A stretch of 64,000 bases of DNA from Eikenella exigua (GCF_008805035.1 NZ_CP038018.1:1-64000), one strand, 5' to 3'. Shown: positions 9,198 through 19,313, counted from the first letter of the stretch. Numbers and translations: made by a program. Notes: generated by a model not told the origin, from the letters alone.

Positions 9198-9226
9198 AGG
9201 CTACCTGAAAAATTCAGATAGCTTTT
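9198..9226 (-). terminator. Degenerate inverted-DUS hairpin after pyrI
   Basis: AGGCTACCTGAA pairs imperfectly with TTCAGATAGCTTT; one arm is mutated. It lies 15 bases past the pyrI stop on the minus strand. Confidence 0.45.
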
Positions 9227-9241
9227 GCTATGCCTGCTGTT

Positions 9242-9700
9242 TCAAGCTTCGGCCACGAGGCTGCGGTCGTAGGTTTTTTCGCAGTAGTGGCATTTGAGGC
9301 GGGTTTGGCCGCCCGGGCGGCGCACGTAGAAGCGGCTGGAAACAGGTTCGTTGTGGCTGGCACAGTTGAGGTTGGGGCAGCGGAAGACTTCGCTGATAGT
9401 TTCGGGCAGTCTGAGCGGCATTTTTTGTTCGACTTTGAAGTTAGCGATGAGGTTCACCGTGGCTTCGGGGGCGAACAGGGCGAGGCGGTTGGCGGCGGCT
9501 TCGTTGAGCCTGATACCGTTGATTTTGATGATGTCTTTGCGGCCATGCCGTTTGCTGGGCAGGTTGAAACCAACAGTTACGGCGCAGCCTTCGCGCAACA
9601 GTTTGAATTGGCGTAGGATGGTGAGGGCGAGGCCGGCGGGGATGTGGTCGATAACGGTGCCGTTTTCGATGGCTTCGACGCTGAGTCTTTTCTTGTCCAT
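9242..9700 (-). CDS. pyrI: Aspartate carbamoyltransferase regulatory chain
   Basis: The regulatory subunit of aspartate transcarbamoylase binds CTP/ATP and gives feedback control of pyrimidine synthesis. The 152-residue protein has the allosteric N-terminal domain ([13 protein letters not shown], 11-23) and a C-terminal zinc domain with the four ligands C108, C113, C137 and C140. These zinc ligands are needed to dock onto the catalytic PyrB chains. In many proteobacteria pyrI follows pyrB directly. Here a lipoprotein gene of 1.28 kb sits between them (9770-11050), so co-transcription with pyrB is doubtful. Confidence 0.96.
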   Translation of the reverse strand: MDKKRLSVEAIENGTVIDHIPAGLALTILRQFKLLREGCAVTVGFNLPSKRHGRKDIIKINGIRLNEAAANRLALFAPEATVNLIANFKVEQKMPLRLPETISEVFRCPNLNCASHNEPVSSRFYVRRPGGQTRLKCHYCEKTYDRSLVAEA

Positions 9701-9730
9701 TTGGATTTCCGATGGGGATTGGATGGAATA

Positions 9731-9758
9731 CAGGCTACCTGAAATTTCAGGTAGCCTG
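9731..9758. terminator. Perfect inverted-DUS palindrome after the GH16 lipoprotein gene
   Basis: CAGGCTACCTGAAA and TTTCAGGTAGCCTG form an uninterrupted 28-base palindrome, 11 bases past the stop of the lipoprotein gene on the minus strand. If it terminates transcription it would separate pyrI from the upstream gene. Confidence 0.65.
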
Positions 9759-9769
9759 CAAGAGCTGGG

Positions 9770-11050
9770 TTAGTTTTTCTGATACAGCCGCACGTAGTCG
9801 ATCAAGGTGGTTTGGATGCGGAAGTTATCGGTGGGGCGTGGTGGCTTGAGCTTGTCTTCCCATTCCGCGTAGTCATTCAGAATGAAATACCAAGGGCCTT
9901 TGGTTCTGAATATCTGATCCAGCATTTGGCGGTTAACGTTGAGTTTTGCAAAGTCTTCATCCGGCATGGTGGAAGGGTAGCCACCTGATTCGTCGGTGCG
10001 GCTGCGGTCGATCACATCCACTGTGGTGTTGTCGTCCACTGTGTAGTGGGACACGGGGATGAGCTTACCGTCTAGATAGTAGCGCACTTTCTGGCCGTCA
10101 AACTCGATTGCCCATACATGCCACTCGCCATCTAACGGTGTGGCTTGCCGGTTGATGTGCTGTTCCAAACGGTGTGCGAAAACGCGCGTACGCCAAGAGC
10201 TCCTTTTGTGGCTATAGAAACAGCTGGCATGTGTTGAGGACCAAGCATATGCCCGTGCAGAGGAATACCACTCGAGAATATCGAGCTCACCATAGGGGTC
10301 GTTGGCAGCAGGGTTGCTGCCGCAATTTTGCAAGGTTTCGCTATTGCGCATCCATAGCGCCGTGCGCATGCCTCTTGAGCCGTTCCAGTTGATTAGGGCG
10401 CGGATTTCGGCGCGGAAGGGTTTGCTGGCATCAACTATGGGTTTGGATTCCAATCTGCCGCTTGAGTATTTGGTTTTCTCACCGGCCTGGCAGGGTGTTT
10501 CCCTGGTGTTGCTGTCGGTTAGGGCTTCGCTGTCATTCCGCACGCAATGGCGGCGTGTGGTAATTCTGGCGAAATCATTATTTACGAATCCAATATTTCC
10601 GGGAAGATAAGAGAGGTGGCTGCCTAAATGGTTGAGTATGGTTTTTGCCTCCCAATCATTTGGCACATTATTATCTTTAAACTCATAACACTTGAGGCTG
10701 CGCCATTGTCCTGACGCATCAGTCGCACTTTCGCAACCGTTGGAAGGGGGCTGTGGCTGCGGTTGCGGAGGCTGCGGTTGCGGAGGCTGCGGTTGCGGAG
10801 GCTGCGGTTGCGGAGGCTGCGGTTGCGGAGGCTGCGGTTGCGGAGGCTGCGGTTGTGGCTGATTTTGAGGTTGCTCTTGATTCTGTCTCTGTTGCTTCAT
10901 AGGGACGGACATTGTCAATGATTGCCCTGAACTGCCACTGCCGTTGGCAAATCGTATCGACTGTACTGATTGTCCATCTCTGCTTTTGCCGTCACCGCAG
11001 CCGGCCAGTACGCCCAGGCACATAACGGCTAACATGTTTTTTACGTGCAT
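9770..11050 (-). CDS. Lipoprotein with Pro/Gln repeat stalk and GH16-like glycosidase domain
   Basis: A 426-residue exported lipoprotein; the lipobox VLAGC puts the lipidated Cys at residue 18. Residues about 52-102 form a low-complexity Gln/Pro stalk made of PPQPQ units. From about 110 to the end there is a jelly-roll glycoside-hydrolase family 16-like domain. The catalytic signature ExDxxE is intact as E255-L-D-I-L-E260, within GELDILEWY. Later signatures are WHVWAIEFDGQKVRYYLDG and a final FRIQTTLIDYVRLYQK strand. GH16 enzymes cleave beta-1,3/1,4-linked glucans or galactans. The substrate here is unknown; a biofilm or host glycan is a guess. It lies between pyrB and pyrI, which suggests insertion. 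Confidence 0.8.
   Translation of the reverse strand: MHVKNMLAVMCLGVLAGCGDGKSRDGQSVQSIRFANGSGSSGQSLTMSVPMKQQRQNQEQPQNQPQPQPPQPQPPQPQPPQPQPPQPQPPQPQPPQPQPQPPSNGCESATDASGQWRSLKCYEFKDNNVPNDWEAKTILNHLGSHLSYLPGNIGFVNNDFARITTRRHCVRNDSEALTDSNTRETPCQAGEKTKYSSGRLESKPIVDASKPFRAEIRALINWNGSRGMRTALWMRNSETLQNCGSNPAANDPYGELDILEWYSSARAYAWSSTHASCFYSHKRSSWRTRVFAHRLEQHINRQATPLDGEWHVWAIEFDGQKVRYYLDGKLIPVSHYTVDDNTTVDVIDRSRTDESGGYPSTMPDEDFAKLNVNRQMLDQIFRTKGPWYFILNDYAEWEDKLKPPRPTDNFRIQTTLIDYVRLYQKN
10755..10859. repeat. 15-base tandem repeat (minisatellite) coding for the PPQPQ stalk
   Basis: Unit GGCTGCGGTTGCGGA is repeated six times without change (10755-10844), followed by a seventh variant ending GGTTGTGGC. Because 15 is a multiple of three, gain or loss of units changes stalk length by five residues without breaking the frame. 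It lies inside the GH16-like lipoprotein gene. Confidence 0.95.
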
Positions 11051-11194
11051 TATTCAAATTCCTTTGCTAGACAGAATTTAGTCATTCAAGCAAGTCGATG
11101 ATGTTCGCCAGCACCGCAAATCAGGCCGGTTTGCAGCCTTTATATTACTTTTGTTAGGGGATCGGCTTTTAGGCAGTCTGTCTAGATACCGGGG

Positions 11195-12115
11195 TTAGAT
11201 TATTTCGTTTAACACTAATGACAGCATGGCCATGCGTGCGAATACACCGTTTTTTGCTTGTTCAAAATAATAAGCATAAACCGTGCCATCCACGTTGGGA
11301 TGGATTTCGTCGACGCGGGGCAGAGGGTGCAGTACGCGCAGGTTGGGTTTGGCCTGGGCGAGGGTGGCGGCTTCGAGGTTGAATTTGCCTTGGATTTTGG
11401 CGAATTCTTGCTCGTCGAAGCGTTCGCGCTGCACGCGGGTCATGTAGAGGATGTCGGCGTGGCGGGCGGCTTCTTCGAGGCTGGACAGGATTTGGTAGCG
11501 GCAGCCGGCTTCGTCGAGTTCTTCGGTGATGTAGTCGGGCATGGCGAGGCTGGGCGGGGAGACGAAGATGAATTCGGCTTGGTGCCGTTTCATGGCTTGG
11601 GCGAGGGAATGGACGGTGCGGCCGTATTTGAGGTCGCCGGCCATGGCGATAACGAGCTTGTCCAGCCGGCCTTGGGTTTCTTGGATGGTAACGAGGTCGA
11701 GCAGGGTTTGGCTGGGATGCTGGTTGGTGCCGTCGCCAGCGTTGATGACGGGCACGGCGGAGAATTCGGCAAGCACGCGGGCGGCGCCGTCTTTGGGGTG
11801 GCGGATGATGATGGCGTCGGTGTAGCTGGAGATGATGCGGGCGGTGTCGGCCAGGGTTTCGCCTTTTTTGGCGCTGGTGTTGGCGCCGTCGGAAAAGCCG
11901 ATAACTTTACCTCCGAGCCGCTGCACGGCGGTTTCGAAGGAGAGGCGGGTGCGGGTGGAGGGCTCGAAGAAGCAGGAGCCGATGAGCCGGCCTTCAAGCA
12001 GGTTGCGGCGCGGTTCGCGCTTGAGGCGTAGGGCAGTATCCAGCAGGCATTCGAGCTGTTCGTTGCTCAGGTCGGGGATGGAGATGAGGTGCTGGCCGTA
12101 GAGTGGGTTGGGCAT
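11195..12115 (-). CDS. pyrB: Aspartate carbamoyltransferase catalytic chain
   Basis: It transfers carbamoyl from carbamoyl phosphate to aspartate, the committed step of pyrimidine synthesis. With the start at [10 protein letters not shown] (12115) the product is 306 residues, like E. coli PyrB. An upstream in-frame ATG at 12139 would add eight residues and is less likely. The carbamoyl-phosphate signature [12 protein letters not shown] is at 50-61, and HPSQTLLDL with the downstream RVQRERF loop are present. The presence of pyrI implies the c6r6 dodecameric, allosterically regulated enzyme. The 3' flank (11051-11194) has no DUS hairpin before the lipoprotein gene. Confidence 0.97.
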   Translation of the reverse strand: MPNPLYGQHLISIPDLSNEQLECLLDTALRLKREPRRNLLEGRLIGSCFFEPSTRTRLSFETAVQRLGGKVIGFSDGANTSAKKGETLADTARIISSYTDAIIIRHPKDGAARVLAEFSAVPVINAGDGTNQHPSQTLLDLVTIQETQGRLDKLVIAMAGDLKYGRTVHSLAQAMKRHQAEFIFVSPPSLAMPDYITEELDEAGCRYQILSSLEEAARHADILYMTRVQRERFDEQEFAKIQGKFNLEAATLAQAKPNLRVLHPLPRVDEIHPNVDGTVYAYYFEQAKNGVFARMAMLSLVLNEII

Positions 12116-12204
12116 GGGTGGCTCCAGGCGGGTTGGCAAACGGGCGTATTATGCGCTGTTTGCCGGGAAGAGGCTACCTGAAAACAGTGGGGAGGTCTGG
12201 CTGC

Positions 12205-12314
12205 TATAGTGAATCAAAATTAAGAATGCGACAGCGTTGGCTTGCCTTGCCGCATCGAGTGTACTGTCTGCGGCTCGCCGCCTTGTCTCATTCTTAATTT
12301 AAATCCACTGTATA
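12205..12314. mobile_element. Correia-like miniature inverted-repeat element (copy A)
   Basis: About 110 bases bounded by TATAGTGAATCAAAATTAAG on the left and, on the right, the reverse complement of TATACAGTGGATTTAAATTA. The inner part has the sequence GCGTTGGCTTGCCTTGCCG, then TGTACTGTCTGCGGCT and CGCCTTGTC. The termini and this core resemble Neisseria Correia repeat-enclosed elements (TATAGTGGATTA ends; GTACTGTCTGCGGCTT core). It carries no gene. Three related copies are in this window. Confidence 0.75.
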
Positions 12315-12426
12315 TATTTCAGACAGCCGCATACTTTCAGCGAGCTCCTTTAAAATTGGCAATCAGGTTGCCTGAAAATTTGGAGGAGCAGTTTTCACTT
12401 CTTTAATACTTCGTGGCAGTGAGTGC

Positions 12427-12466
12427 TTTCAGGTAGCCTTATGCTGGCGCAACAGGCTACCTGAAA
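12427..12466. terminator. Inverted DUS pair upstream of the YjgR-like gene
   Basis: TTTCAGGTAGCCT (12427-12439) and AGGCTACCTGAAA (12454-12466) can pair around a 14-base loop. It is upstream of the gene at 12561, so any terminator role would block read-through into it. Confidence 0.5.
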
Positions 12467-12560
12467 ATATGCTCTCTCCGCAGCCAAACAAATTTGCCGT
12501 CAAACGCCACAATTCCGTTACAATATCGCCCGTTATCAATTTTTCAGTTGGAGAGGCGCA

Positions 12561-14096
12561 ATGGCTGAATTCCACATTGCCAAAACCGTGGCCGAAGGCC
12601 GCGATTTATTCTTGCTCGGCCAGATGGCCAACCGCCACGGCCTGATTGCCGGCGCCACCGGCACGGGCAAAACCGTTACCCTGCGCAAAATGGCCGAAGG
12701 CTTCAGCGCGCAAGGCATTCCCGTGTTTATGAGCGATGTGAAGGGCGATCTCTCCGGCATCGCCAACCCGGGCGACGGGCAGGGCAAGGTGGGCGAGCGC
12801 ATGGCCCAATTCGGGCTGGATGCGGAAGGCTACCTGAAAGGCTGCGCGGTGCGTTTTTGGGATGTATACGGCGAAACCGGCATTCCCGTGCGCGTAACCA
12901 TTTCCGAAATGGGCCCTCTGCTGCTCTCCCGCCTGATGGGGTTGAATGACACGCAGGAAGGTCTGCTCAACCTGGTATTCAAAGCTGCCGACGACAAAGG
13001 CTGGCATCTGATCGATTTGAAAGACCTGCGCGGCATGCTGCAATACGTGGCTGAGCACGCCAAGGAATACCGCACCCAATACGGCAACGTTTCCGCCGCC
13101 AGCGTCGGCGCTATTCAGCGCCAGCTGTTGCAGCTGGAAAGCGAGGGCGGCGATATGTTTTTCGGCGAGCCGGAGCTTAATCTGCAAGACTGGCTGCAAA
13201 CCGAAGGCGGACAGGGTGTAATCAATATTCTAAATGCCGAAAAACTAATGCGTTCGCCGCGCCTCTATAGCGCGTTCTTACTGTGGTTTTTGGCCGAACT
13301 GTTTGAAACCCTGCCCGAAGCCGGTGATTTAGACAAACCCAAATTCGTCATGTTCTTCGATGAGGCTCATTTGCTGTTCGACAACGCCGCCGACACCCTG
13401 CTCAAGCAAGTTGAGCAAGTGGTGCGCCTGATCCGTTCCAAAGGCGTGGGTGTCTATTTCGTTACCCAAAACCCGCTCGATTTGCCCGACACTGTGCTTG
13501 GCCAGCTCGGTAACCGCGTGCAGCACGCCCTGCGTGCCTTTACCCCGCGCGATCAAAAAGCCGTGCGTGCCGCTGCCGAAACCTTCCGCAGCAATCCGAA
13601 TCTCGATGTGGCGCAGGAGATTACTGAATTGGGCGTGGGTGAGGCGCTGGTGTCTTTCCTTGATGAAAAAGGCATGCCCGGTATTGTGGAGCGCGCCTTC
13701 GTGCTAACGCCGCAATCCCAGCTTGCTCCGCTTTCTGCCGCTGAGCGCAACAGCCGCTTCCAAAACGACATCCTTTACCGGCACTATAAAGATGCGGTGG
13801 ACAACTTCTCCGCCTACGAAGCCTTGCAGCAGCTGGAGCAGGAACAGGCCGCCGCCGCTCAGGCAGAAGCCGAAGCCAAAGCGCAAAATGCTGCAGCCGC
13901 GTCTGCCCAAAAAGCTGAAAGCAACAAAGGCGGCGTGCTGGACGGTTTCCTCGGCGGCCTATTCGGCAGCCGCAAACGCGCCAACCAAGGCTTGGGCTAC
14001 GATTTGGCCGATTCGCTCGGCAGTCAGGTGAACAAGCAGATCACCCGCAGCATTACCCGCAGCATTATGGGAGTGATCCGCAGCGCGATAAAGTAA
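12561..14096 (+). CDS. HerA/FtsK-type P-loop ATPase, DUF853 (YjgR-like)
   Basis: A 511-residue cytoplasmic ATPase of the HerA-like helicase family (DUF853; E. coli YjgR). Walker A GATGTGKT is at 31-38, and the Walker B stretch [14 protein letters not shown] has D267-E268. The arginine-rich stretch [20 protein letters not shown] and the [15 protein letters not shown] motif are typical. From about 420 comes an Ala/Glu/Gln-rich coiled coil, then a Gly-rich tail ending in [17 protein letters not shown]. The physiological role of YjgR is not established; HerA relatives translocate DNA. An uptake sequence lies in frame near 12829 and encodes EGYLKG. A ribosome-binding site (GGAGAGG) precedes the start. 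Confidence 0.9.
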   Translation: MAEFHIAKTVAEGRDLFLLGQMANRHGLIAGATGTGKTVTLRKMAEGFSAQGIPVFMSDVKGDLSGIANPGDGQGKVGERMAQFGLDAEGYLKGCAVRFWDVYGETGIPVRVTISEMGPLLLSRLMGLNDTQEGLLNLVFKAADDKGWHLIDLKDLRGMLQYVAEHAKEYRTQYGNVSAASVGAIQRQLLQLESEGGDMFFGEPELNLQDWLQTEGGQGVINILNAEKLMRSPRLYSAFLLWFLAELFETLPEAGDLDKPKFVMFFDEAHLLFDNAADTLLKQVEQVVRLIRSKGVGVYFVTQNPLDLPDTVLGQLGNRVQHALRAFTPRDQKAVRAAAETFRSNPNLDVAQEITELGVGEALVSFLDEKGMPGIVERAFVLTPQSQLAPLSAAERNSRFQNDILYRHYKDAVDNFSAYEALQQLEQEQAAAAQAEAEAKAQNAAAASAQKAESNKGGVLDGFLGGLFGSRKRANQGLGYDLADSLGSQVNKQITRSITRSIMGVIRSAIK

Positions 14097-14409
14097 AGGC
14101 TACCTGAAAGTTGTAGCCGGGTTTGCTGCTAGAAACAGAGACTCGGCCAAGCCAAAAGCAGATGCTTTATATAGAGTATTAAAAGGCTACCTGAAAACCG
14201 ACTAGGATGGTTTCAGGTAGCCTCGTTGTTTGTCGGTTGATGCGGAGAGCCTCTCTGCTTCTGTGCAGAAAACAACAGCTCCGACCGTAAACCACGAAAA
14301 GCTAAGGTATATTCCGCTGCTGCCATTGACCCACTGCTTGCAAAAGAACTATAATTCCGCTCTTGCCGGCATGGTGTCGGCAAATATTAACTCAACAGGA
14401 CGAGAAAAT
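14097..14409. promoter_or_regulatory. str-operon upstream region with DUS hairpin and consensus promoter
   Basis: This 313-base gap holds a single DUS just after the YjgR-like stop, an inverted DUS pair (14184-14223) acting as a terminator, and then a near-consensus sigma-70 promoter. The promoter is TTGACC (14326-14331), 18 bases, TATAAT (14350-14355). Transcription would begin about 45 bases before rpsL. AGGA lies 8 bases before the rpsL ATG. Confidence 0.75.
14184..14223 (+). terminator. Inverted-DUS terminator between the YjgR-like gene and the str operon
   Basis: AGGCTACCTGAAAACC (14184-14199) pairs with GGTTTCAGGTAGCCT (14209-14223) with a 9-base loop. Confidence 0.7.
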
Positions 14410-14781
14410 ATGCCAACTATTAATCAGTTAGTACGCAAGGGTCGCAAAAAGCCCGAGTACGTAAACAAGGTGCCCGCATTGGAAGCCTGCCCGCAAAAAC
14501 GCGGCGTATGCACCCGTGTGTACACCACTACTCCGAAAAAACCGAACTCTGCTTTGCGTAAAGTGTGCAAAGTGCGCCTAACCAACGGATTTGAAGTGAT
14601 TTCATATATCGGCGGTGAAGGCCACAACTTGCAAGAGCACAGCGTGGTGCTGATCCGCGGCGGTCGTGTGAAAGACTTGCCGGGTGTGCGCTACCACACT
14701 GTTCGTGGTTCTTTGGATACTGCCGGCGTGAAAGATCGCAAACAGGCACGCTCCAAATACGGTGCTAAACGCCCGAAATAA
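14410..14781 (+). CDS. rpsL: 30S ribosomal protein S12
   Basis: S12 sits at the decoding centre of the small subunit, and its mutations give streptomycin resistance. The reading frame is open from 14230, but [16 protein letters not shown] at 14410 is the conserved start and gives the exact family length of 123 residues. The streptomycin-associated regions [13 protein letters not shown] (with K43) and the loop around [14 protein letters not shown] are wild-type-like: lysine is present at both usual resistance positions (43 and 88). It is first gene of rpsL-rpsG-fusA-tufA-rpsJ, behind a strong promoter. Confidence 0.98.
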   Translation: MPTINQLVRKGRKKPEYVNKVPALEACPQKRGVCTRVYTTTPKKPNSALRKVCKVRLTNGFEVISYIGGEGHNLQEHSVVLIRGGRVKDLPGVRYHTVRGSLDTAGVKDRKQARSKYGAKRPK

Positions 14782-14898
14782 TTTTTTAATACAGGCACGT
14801 CGGCCGTTATTGCTGATATAAGCCGGCCGAGTAAGTGAATGCTCCCCAATGGGCATTCGCGGGAATTATCCCAGCTGAATAGATTAAAGGAAATTGAA

Positions 14899-15372
14899 AT
14901 GCCAAGACGTAGAGAAGTCCCCAAGCGCGACGTATTGCCGGATCCGAAGTTCGGCAGCGTTGAACTGACCAAGTTTATGAATGTCTTGATGGTTGACGGT
15001 AAAAAATCGGTTGCCGAGCGCATCGTGTACGGTGCTCTGGAGCAAATTGCCAAGAAAGTACAGGGCAAAGAAGCAATCGAAGTGTTTAACGAAGCCATCG
15101 ACAATGCCAAACCCATCGTGGAAGTGAAAAGCCGCCGTGTTGGTGGTGCCAACTACCAGGTTCCTGTTGAGGTTCGTCCTTCCCGCCGTTTGGCCTTGGC
15201 AATGCGCTGGGTGCGCGACGCAGCCCGCAAACGTGGCGAAAAATCCATGGATTTGCGCCTGGCCGGTGAGCTGATTGATGCTGCCGAAGGCCGTGGCGGT
15301 GCCATGAAAAAACGTGAAGAAGTACACCGCATGGCTGAAGCCAACAAAGCCTTCTCTCACTTCCGCTTCTAA
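14899..15372 (+). CDS. rpsG: 30S ribosomal protein S7
   Basis: S7 nucleates assembly of the 30S head and contacts tRNA in the E site. The ATG at 14899 ([17 protein letters not shown]) is preceded by AAAGGAAAT; the frame stays open upstream but lacks homology there. The 157-residue product contains the conserved [11 protein letters not shown] and [10 protein letters not shown] segments and ends with KAFSHFRF. It lies 117 bases after rpsL and 18 bases before fusA in the str operon. Confidence 0.98.
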   Translation: MPRRREVPKRDVLPDPKFGSVELTKFMNVLMVDGKKSVAERIVYGALEQIAKKVQGKEAIEVFNEAIDNAKPIVEVKSRRVGGANYQVPVEVRPSRRLALAMRWVRDAARKRGEKSMDLRLAGELIDAAEGRGGAMKKREEVHRMAEANKAFSHFRF

Positions 15373-15390
15373 TTTTGAAAGGCGATTGAA

Positions 15391-17496
15391 ATGGCTCGTA
15401 AAACCCCGATTAATTTGTACCGTAATATCGGTATTTCTGCCCACATCGATGCGGGTAAAACTACCACTACCGAACGTATCCTGTTCTACACTGGCTTGAC
15501 CCACAAGTTGGGCGAAGTGCATGACGGTGCGGCTACTACCGACTACATGGAACAAGAGCAAGAGCGTGGTATCACCATTACCTCTGCTGCGGTAACTTCC
15601 TATTGGTCTGGTATGGCGAAGCAGTTCCCTGAGCATCGCTTCAACATCATTGATACTCCCGGACACGTTGACTTCACCGTAGAGGTGGAGCGTTCTATGC
15701 GTGTATTGGATGGCGCAGTAATGGTTTACTGTGCGGTAGGTGGTGTGCAGCCTCAGTCTGAAACTGTGTGGCGCCAAGCCAACAAATACCAAGTTCCGCG
15801 CTTGGCATTTGTAAACAAAATGGACCGTCAAGGTGCCAACTTCTTCCGCGTAGTTGAGCAGATGAAAACCCGTCTGCGCGCCAATCCTGTGCCGATCGTG
15901 ATTCCGGTTGGTGCCGAGGATAAATTCGAAGGCGTGGTGGACTTGCTGAAGATGAAAGCTATTATTTGGAATGAAGCCGACAAAGGCGTAACTTTCGAAT
16001 ATGGCGATATCCCGGCTGATTTGGTTCCGACTGCCGAAGAGTGGCGTCAGAATATGATCGAAGCCGCTGCCGAAGCCAGCGAAGAGCTGATGGACAAATA
16101 CTTGGGCGGTGAAGAGCTGTCTGAAGAAGAAATCGTTGGCGCGCTGCGTCAGCGTACGTTGGCCGGTGAAATCCAGCCGATGTTGTGCGGTTCTGCATTT
16201 AAAAATAAAGGTGTTCAGCGTATGCTGGATGCTGTGGTTGAACTGTTGCCTGCTCCGACCGATATTCCTCCGGTTCAAGGTGTTAACCCTGATACCGAAG
16301 AAGCCGACAGCCGCCAAGCCAGCGATGACGAGAAATTCTCCGCTTTGGCTTTCAAGATGCTGAATGATAAATACGTTGGTCAGCTGACCTTTATCCGTGT
16401 TTACTCTGGTGTGGTGAAATCTGGTGACACTGTACTGAACTCTGTTAAAGGCACTCGTGAGCGTATCGGCCGTTTGGTGCAGATGACTGCCGCTGATCGT
16501 ACTGAGATTGAAGAAGTACGTGCTGGCGACATCGCTGCTGCTATTGGTTTGAAAGACGTAACCACTGGTGAAACTCTGTGTGCAGAAAATGCTCCGATTA
16601 TCTTGGAACGCATGGAATTCCCCGAGCCGGTAATCCACATTGCCGTTGAGCCGAAAACTAAGGCCGACCAAGAGAAAATGGGTATCGCTCTGAACCGTTT
16701 GGCCAAAGAAGACCCGTCTTTCCGTGTGCGCACTGATGAAGAGTCTGGCCAAACCATTATCTCTGGTATGGGCGAGCTGCACTTGGAAATTATCGTGGAC
16801 CGCATGAAGCGTGAGTTTGGTGTGGAGGCTAATGTGGGTGCACCCCAGGTAGCCTACCGCGAAACCATCCGTAAAGAAGTGGAATCCGAAGCTAAACACG
16901 TTAAACAGTCTGGCGGTAAAGGTCAGTATGGTCACGTTGTGATCAAAATGGAACCGATGGAGCCGGGCGGCGCAGGCTACGAATTTGTCGATGAAATCAA
17001 AGGTGGTGTGATTCCTCGCGAATTCATTCCGTCTGTCGATAAAGGTATCCGTGATACGCTGCAAAACGGTATCGTGGCCGGTTATCCGGTGGTAGATGTC
17101 CGCGTTCGTCTGACTTTTGGTTCTTACCACGATGTGGACTCTTCGCAAATCGCGTTTGAATTGGCCGCTTCTATGGCATTCAAAGACGGTATGCGTAAGG
17201 CCGCTCCGGTTCTGCTGGAGCCGATTATGGCTGTAGAAGTGGAAACCCCGGAAGAATACATGGGTGATGTGATGGGCGACTTGAACCGTCGCCGTGGCGT
17301 CGTACTGGGTATGGACGACGATGGTATTGGCGGTAAGAAAGTTCGTGCCGAAGTACCGTTGGCTGAAATGTTCGGTTACTCAACCGACCTGCGTTCAGCT
17401 ACCCAGGGTCGTGCCACCTACACCATGGAGTTCAAGAAATATGCAGAAGCTCCGGCTCATGTAGCAGAGAAAGTTGTAGCAGACCGCAAAGGTTAA
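15391..17496 (+). CDS. fusA: Translation elongation factor G
   Basis: EF-G is the GTPase that drives translocation on the ribosome and, with RRF, recycling. The 701-residue product has the P-loop AHIDAGKTT (about 17-25), switch region [18 protein letters not shown] and NKMD G-motifs, and a full set of domains II to V. Domain IV includes [10 protein letters not shown] and ends in the usual [18 protein letters not shown] tail. A GAAAGG site precedes the ATG. It is third gene of the str operon. The 133-base gap to tufA contains DUS copies and a possible extra promoter. Confidence 0.98.
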   Translation: MARKTPINLYRNIGISAHIDAGKTTTTERILFYTGLTHKLGEVHDGAATTDYMEQEQERGITITSAAVTSYWSGMAKQFPEHRFNIIDTPGHVDFTVEVERSMRVLDGAVMVYCAVGGVQPQSETVWRQANKYQVPRLAFVNKMDRQGANFFRVVEQMKTRLRANPVPIVIPVGAEDKFEGVVDLLKMKAIIWNEADKGVTFEYGDIPADLVPTAEEWRQNMIEAAAEASEELMDKYLGGEELSEEEIVGALRQRTLAGEIQPMLCGSAFKNKGVQRMLDAVVELLPAPTDIPPVQGVNPDTEEADSRQASDDEKFSALAFKMLNDKYVGQLTFIRVYSGVVKSGDTVLNSVKGTRERIGRLVQMTAADRTEIEEVRAGDIAAAIGLKDVTTGETLCAENAPIILERMEFPEPVIHIAVEPKTKADQEKMGIALNRLAKEDPSFRVRTDEESGQTIISGMGELHLEIIVDRMKREFGVEANVGAPQVAYRETIRKEVESEAKHVKQSGGKGQYGHVVIKMEPMEPGGAGYEFVDEIKGGVIPREFIPSVDKGIRDTLQNGIVAGYPVVDVRVRLTFGSYHDVDSSQIAFELAASMAFKDGMRKAAPVLLEPIMAVEVETPEEYMGDVMGDLNRRRGVVLGMDDDGIGGKKVRAEVPLAEMFGYSTDLRSATQGRATYTMEFKKYAEAPAHVAEKVVADRKG

Positions 17497-17629
17497 CTTT
17501 GCAATCTAGGCTGTCCGTTGAGATGGGCAGCCATTTCAGGCTACCTGAAAACCATTTCAGGTGATGAAGCCGATTTTCAGGTAGCTTTTGTTCTTTATAA
17601 TCGATCTTTATATGAAAAGGAATTAGCTC
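17497..17629 (+). promoter_or_regulatory. fusA-tufA intergenic region with DUS copies and possible tufA promoter
   Basis: It contains AGGCTACCTGAAAACC (about 17539) and TTTTCAGGTAGCTTTT (17574-17588), which can form an imperfect hairpin. A TATAAT follows at 17596-17601, about 33 bases before tufA. No good -35 box was seen (TTTTCA is best), so extra transcription of tufA from here is only possible. Confidence 0.4.
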
Positions 17630-18814
17630 ATGGCTAAGGAAAAATTCGAACGTAGCAAACCGCACGTAAACGTTGGTACCATTGGTCACGTTGACCATGG
17701 TAAGACCACACTGACAGCAGCATTGACCACCATTTTGGCCGAAAAATTCGGTGGTCAGGCCAAGGCTTATGACCAGATTGACAACGCCCCGGAAGAAAAA
17801 GCTCGCGGTATTACTATTAACACTGCTCACGTAGAATATGAAACCGAGACCCGTCACTATGCTCACGTAGATTGTCCTGGTCACGCCGACTATGTAAAAA
17901 ACATGATTACCGGTGCTGCCCAGATGGACGGCGCTATCCTGGTGGTGTCCGCTGCCGATGGTCCCATGCCGCAGACCCGCGAACACATCTTGCTTGCCCG
18001 TCAGGTAGGCGTACCCTACATTCTCGTATTTATGAACAAATGCGATATGGTAGATGATGCCGAACTGCTCGAACTGGTTGAGATGGAAGTCCGCGATCTG
18101 CTCTCCAGCTATGATTTCCCTGGCGACGACTGCCCGATCGTACAAGGTTCCGCCCTCAAAGCCCTCGAGGGAGATGTTGGCTACAAAGAAAAAATCTTCG
18201 AACTGGCCGCCGCTCTGGATAGTTACATCCCCACTCCCCAGCGCGCCGTAGACAAACCTTTTCTGTTGCCGATTGAAGACGTATTCTCTATCTCTGGTCG
18301 CGGTACCGTGGTAACCGGTCGTGTAGAGCGCGGTATTATCAAGGTGGGTGAAGAGATCGAAATCGTTGGTCTGAAGCCCACCCAGCAAACTACCTGTACT
18401 GGTGTGGAAATGTTCCGCAAGTTGTTGGACGAAGGCCGGGCAGGCGATAACGTAGGAGTACTGCTACGTGGTACCAAACGCGAAGAAGTGGAGCGCGGGC
18501 AAGTGTTGGCCAAACCCGGCACTATTACCCCGCATACCAAATTCAAAGCCGAAGTATATGTGCTGAGCAAAGAAGAAGGAGGTCGTCACACCCCGTTCTT
18601 TGCCAACTACCGCCCCCAATTCTACTTCCGTACCACTGACGTAACCGGTGCCGTAGAGCTGGAGCCTGGTGTGGAAATGGTCATGCCCGGTGAGAACGTA
18701 ACAATCATCGTAGAGTTGATTGCTCCGATTGCTATGGAAGAAGGCCTGCGCTTTGCAATTCGCGAAGGTGGTCGTACGGTAGGTGCCGGTGTGGTGGCTT
18801 CCGTGATTGCTTAA
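17630..18814 (+). CDS. tufA: Translation elongation factor Tu (copy A)
   Basis: EF-Tu delivers aminoacyl-tRNA to the ribosome as a GTP complex. The 394-residue protein has GHVDHGKTT (P-loop, about 19-27), [13 protein letters not shown] (switch I), DCPGHADY and NKCD motifs, and full domains II and III ending in [11 protein letters not shown] ribosome-binding site AAAAGGAA precedes the ATG. The coding sequence appears identical, base for base, to tufB (20701-21885), including translations in other frames. It is the fourth gene of the str operon. Confidence 0.98.
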   Translation: MAKEKFERSKPHVNVGTIGHVDHGKTTLTAALTTILAEKFGGQAKAYDQIDNAPEEKARGITINTAHVEYETETRHYAHVDCPGHADYVKNMITGAAQMDGAILVVSAADGPMPQTREHILLARQVGVPYILVFMNKCDMVDDAELLELVEMEVRDLLSSYDFPGDDCPIVQGSALKALEGDVGYKEKIFELAAALDSYIPTPQRAVDKPFLLPIEDVFSISGRGTVVTGRVERGIIKVGEEIEIVGLKPTQQTTCTGVEMFRKLLDEGRAGDNVGVLLRGTKREEVERGQVLAKPGTITPHTKFKAEVYVLSKEEGGRHTPFFANYRPQFYFRTTDVTGAVELEPGVEMVMPGENVTIIVELIAPIAMEEGLRFAIREGGRTVGAGVVASVIA

Positions 18815-18831
18815 AGAAGGATATCGAGTAA

Positions 18832-19143
18832 ATGGCAAATCAAAAAATCCGTATCCGTCTGAAAGCTTATGATTACAGCCTAATTGACCGTTCTGCTCAG
18901 GAAATCGTTGAAACCGCCAAGCGCACTGGTGCTGTAGTAAAAGGTCCGATTCCACTACCGACCAAAATCGAGCGTTTCAATATCCTACGTTCTCCGCACG
19001 TGAACAAAACCTCACGCGAGCAGTTGGAGATCCGTACTCATCTGCGTTTGATGGATATTGTAGATTGGACTGATAAAACTACCGATGCATTGATGAAGCT
19101 GGATTTGCCGGCCGGGGTGGATGTGGAAATCAAGGTTCAGTAA
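18832..19143 (+). CDS. rpsJ: 30S ribosomal protein S10 (NusE)
   Basis: S10 is part of the 30S head and, as NusE, binds NusB and NusG in antitermination and transcription-translation coupling. The 103-residue product [19 protein letters not shown]...[13 protein letters not shown] is complete. It follows tufA by 17 bases. In most proteobacteria rpsJ opens the S10 operon and runs into rplC. Here a strong terminator follows 20 bases after the stop and rplC is absent, so rpsJ ends the str operon. Confidence 0.98.
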   Translation: MANQKIRIRLKAYDYSLIDRSAQEIVETAKRTGAVVKGPIPLPTKIERFNILRSPHVNKTSREQLEIRTHLRLMDIVDWTDKTTDALMKLDLPAGVDVEIKVQ

Positions 19144-19163
19144 TCTACTTGCAGATAATATCG

Positions 19164-19193
19164 AAGCCGAACGGAGTCTCTGTTCGGCTTTTT
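19164..19193 (+). terminator. Intrinsic terminator after rpsJ
   Basis: AAGCCGAAC (19164-19172) pairs with GTTCGGCTT (19182-19190), followed by TTTTT. It is not DUS-based. It closes the str operon at rpsJ. Confidence 0.9.
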
Positions 19194-19313
19194 GTGGTTA
19201 AGAGGTTTACTTGACAAGGTAAAGTAAATTGACACTATATGAAAAAGTAAATGTTTAGCTGTATTATTAAAAATAACCAGCTATGGATTCTACGTATTCT
19301 TTGTGGAATAGAT

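Larger units (their letters stand above)
12116..12560. other. Intergenic region between pyrB and the YjgR-like gene
   Basis: These 445 bases separate the divergent genes. They hold a single DUS (about 12171-12183), a Correia-like element (12205-12314), a degenerate DUS (AGGTTGCCTGAAAA near 12366), and an inverted DUS pair (12427-12466). No further open frame of note was seen. Confidence 0.7.

Noticed and set aside
10755..10859. Possible CRISPR array
   Set aside because: The 15-base units are contiguous with no spacers and encode a Pro/Gln stalk in frame.
14884..17148. Long open frame (754 codons) on the minus strand opposite fusA and rpsG
   Set aside because: It is the shadow of strongly codon-biased ribosomal/EF-G genes; its translation is His/Phe/Thr-rich and has no domain, start signal or neighbour logic.
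17432..18388. Minus-strand open frame opposite tufA (and its twin at 20680-21459 opposite tufB)
   Set aside because: Present twice only because tuf is duplicated; it is antisense to an essential conserved gene and shows no protein features.
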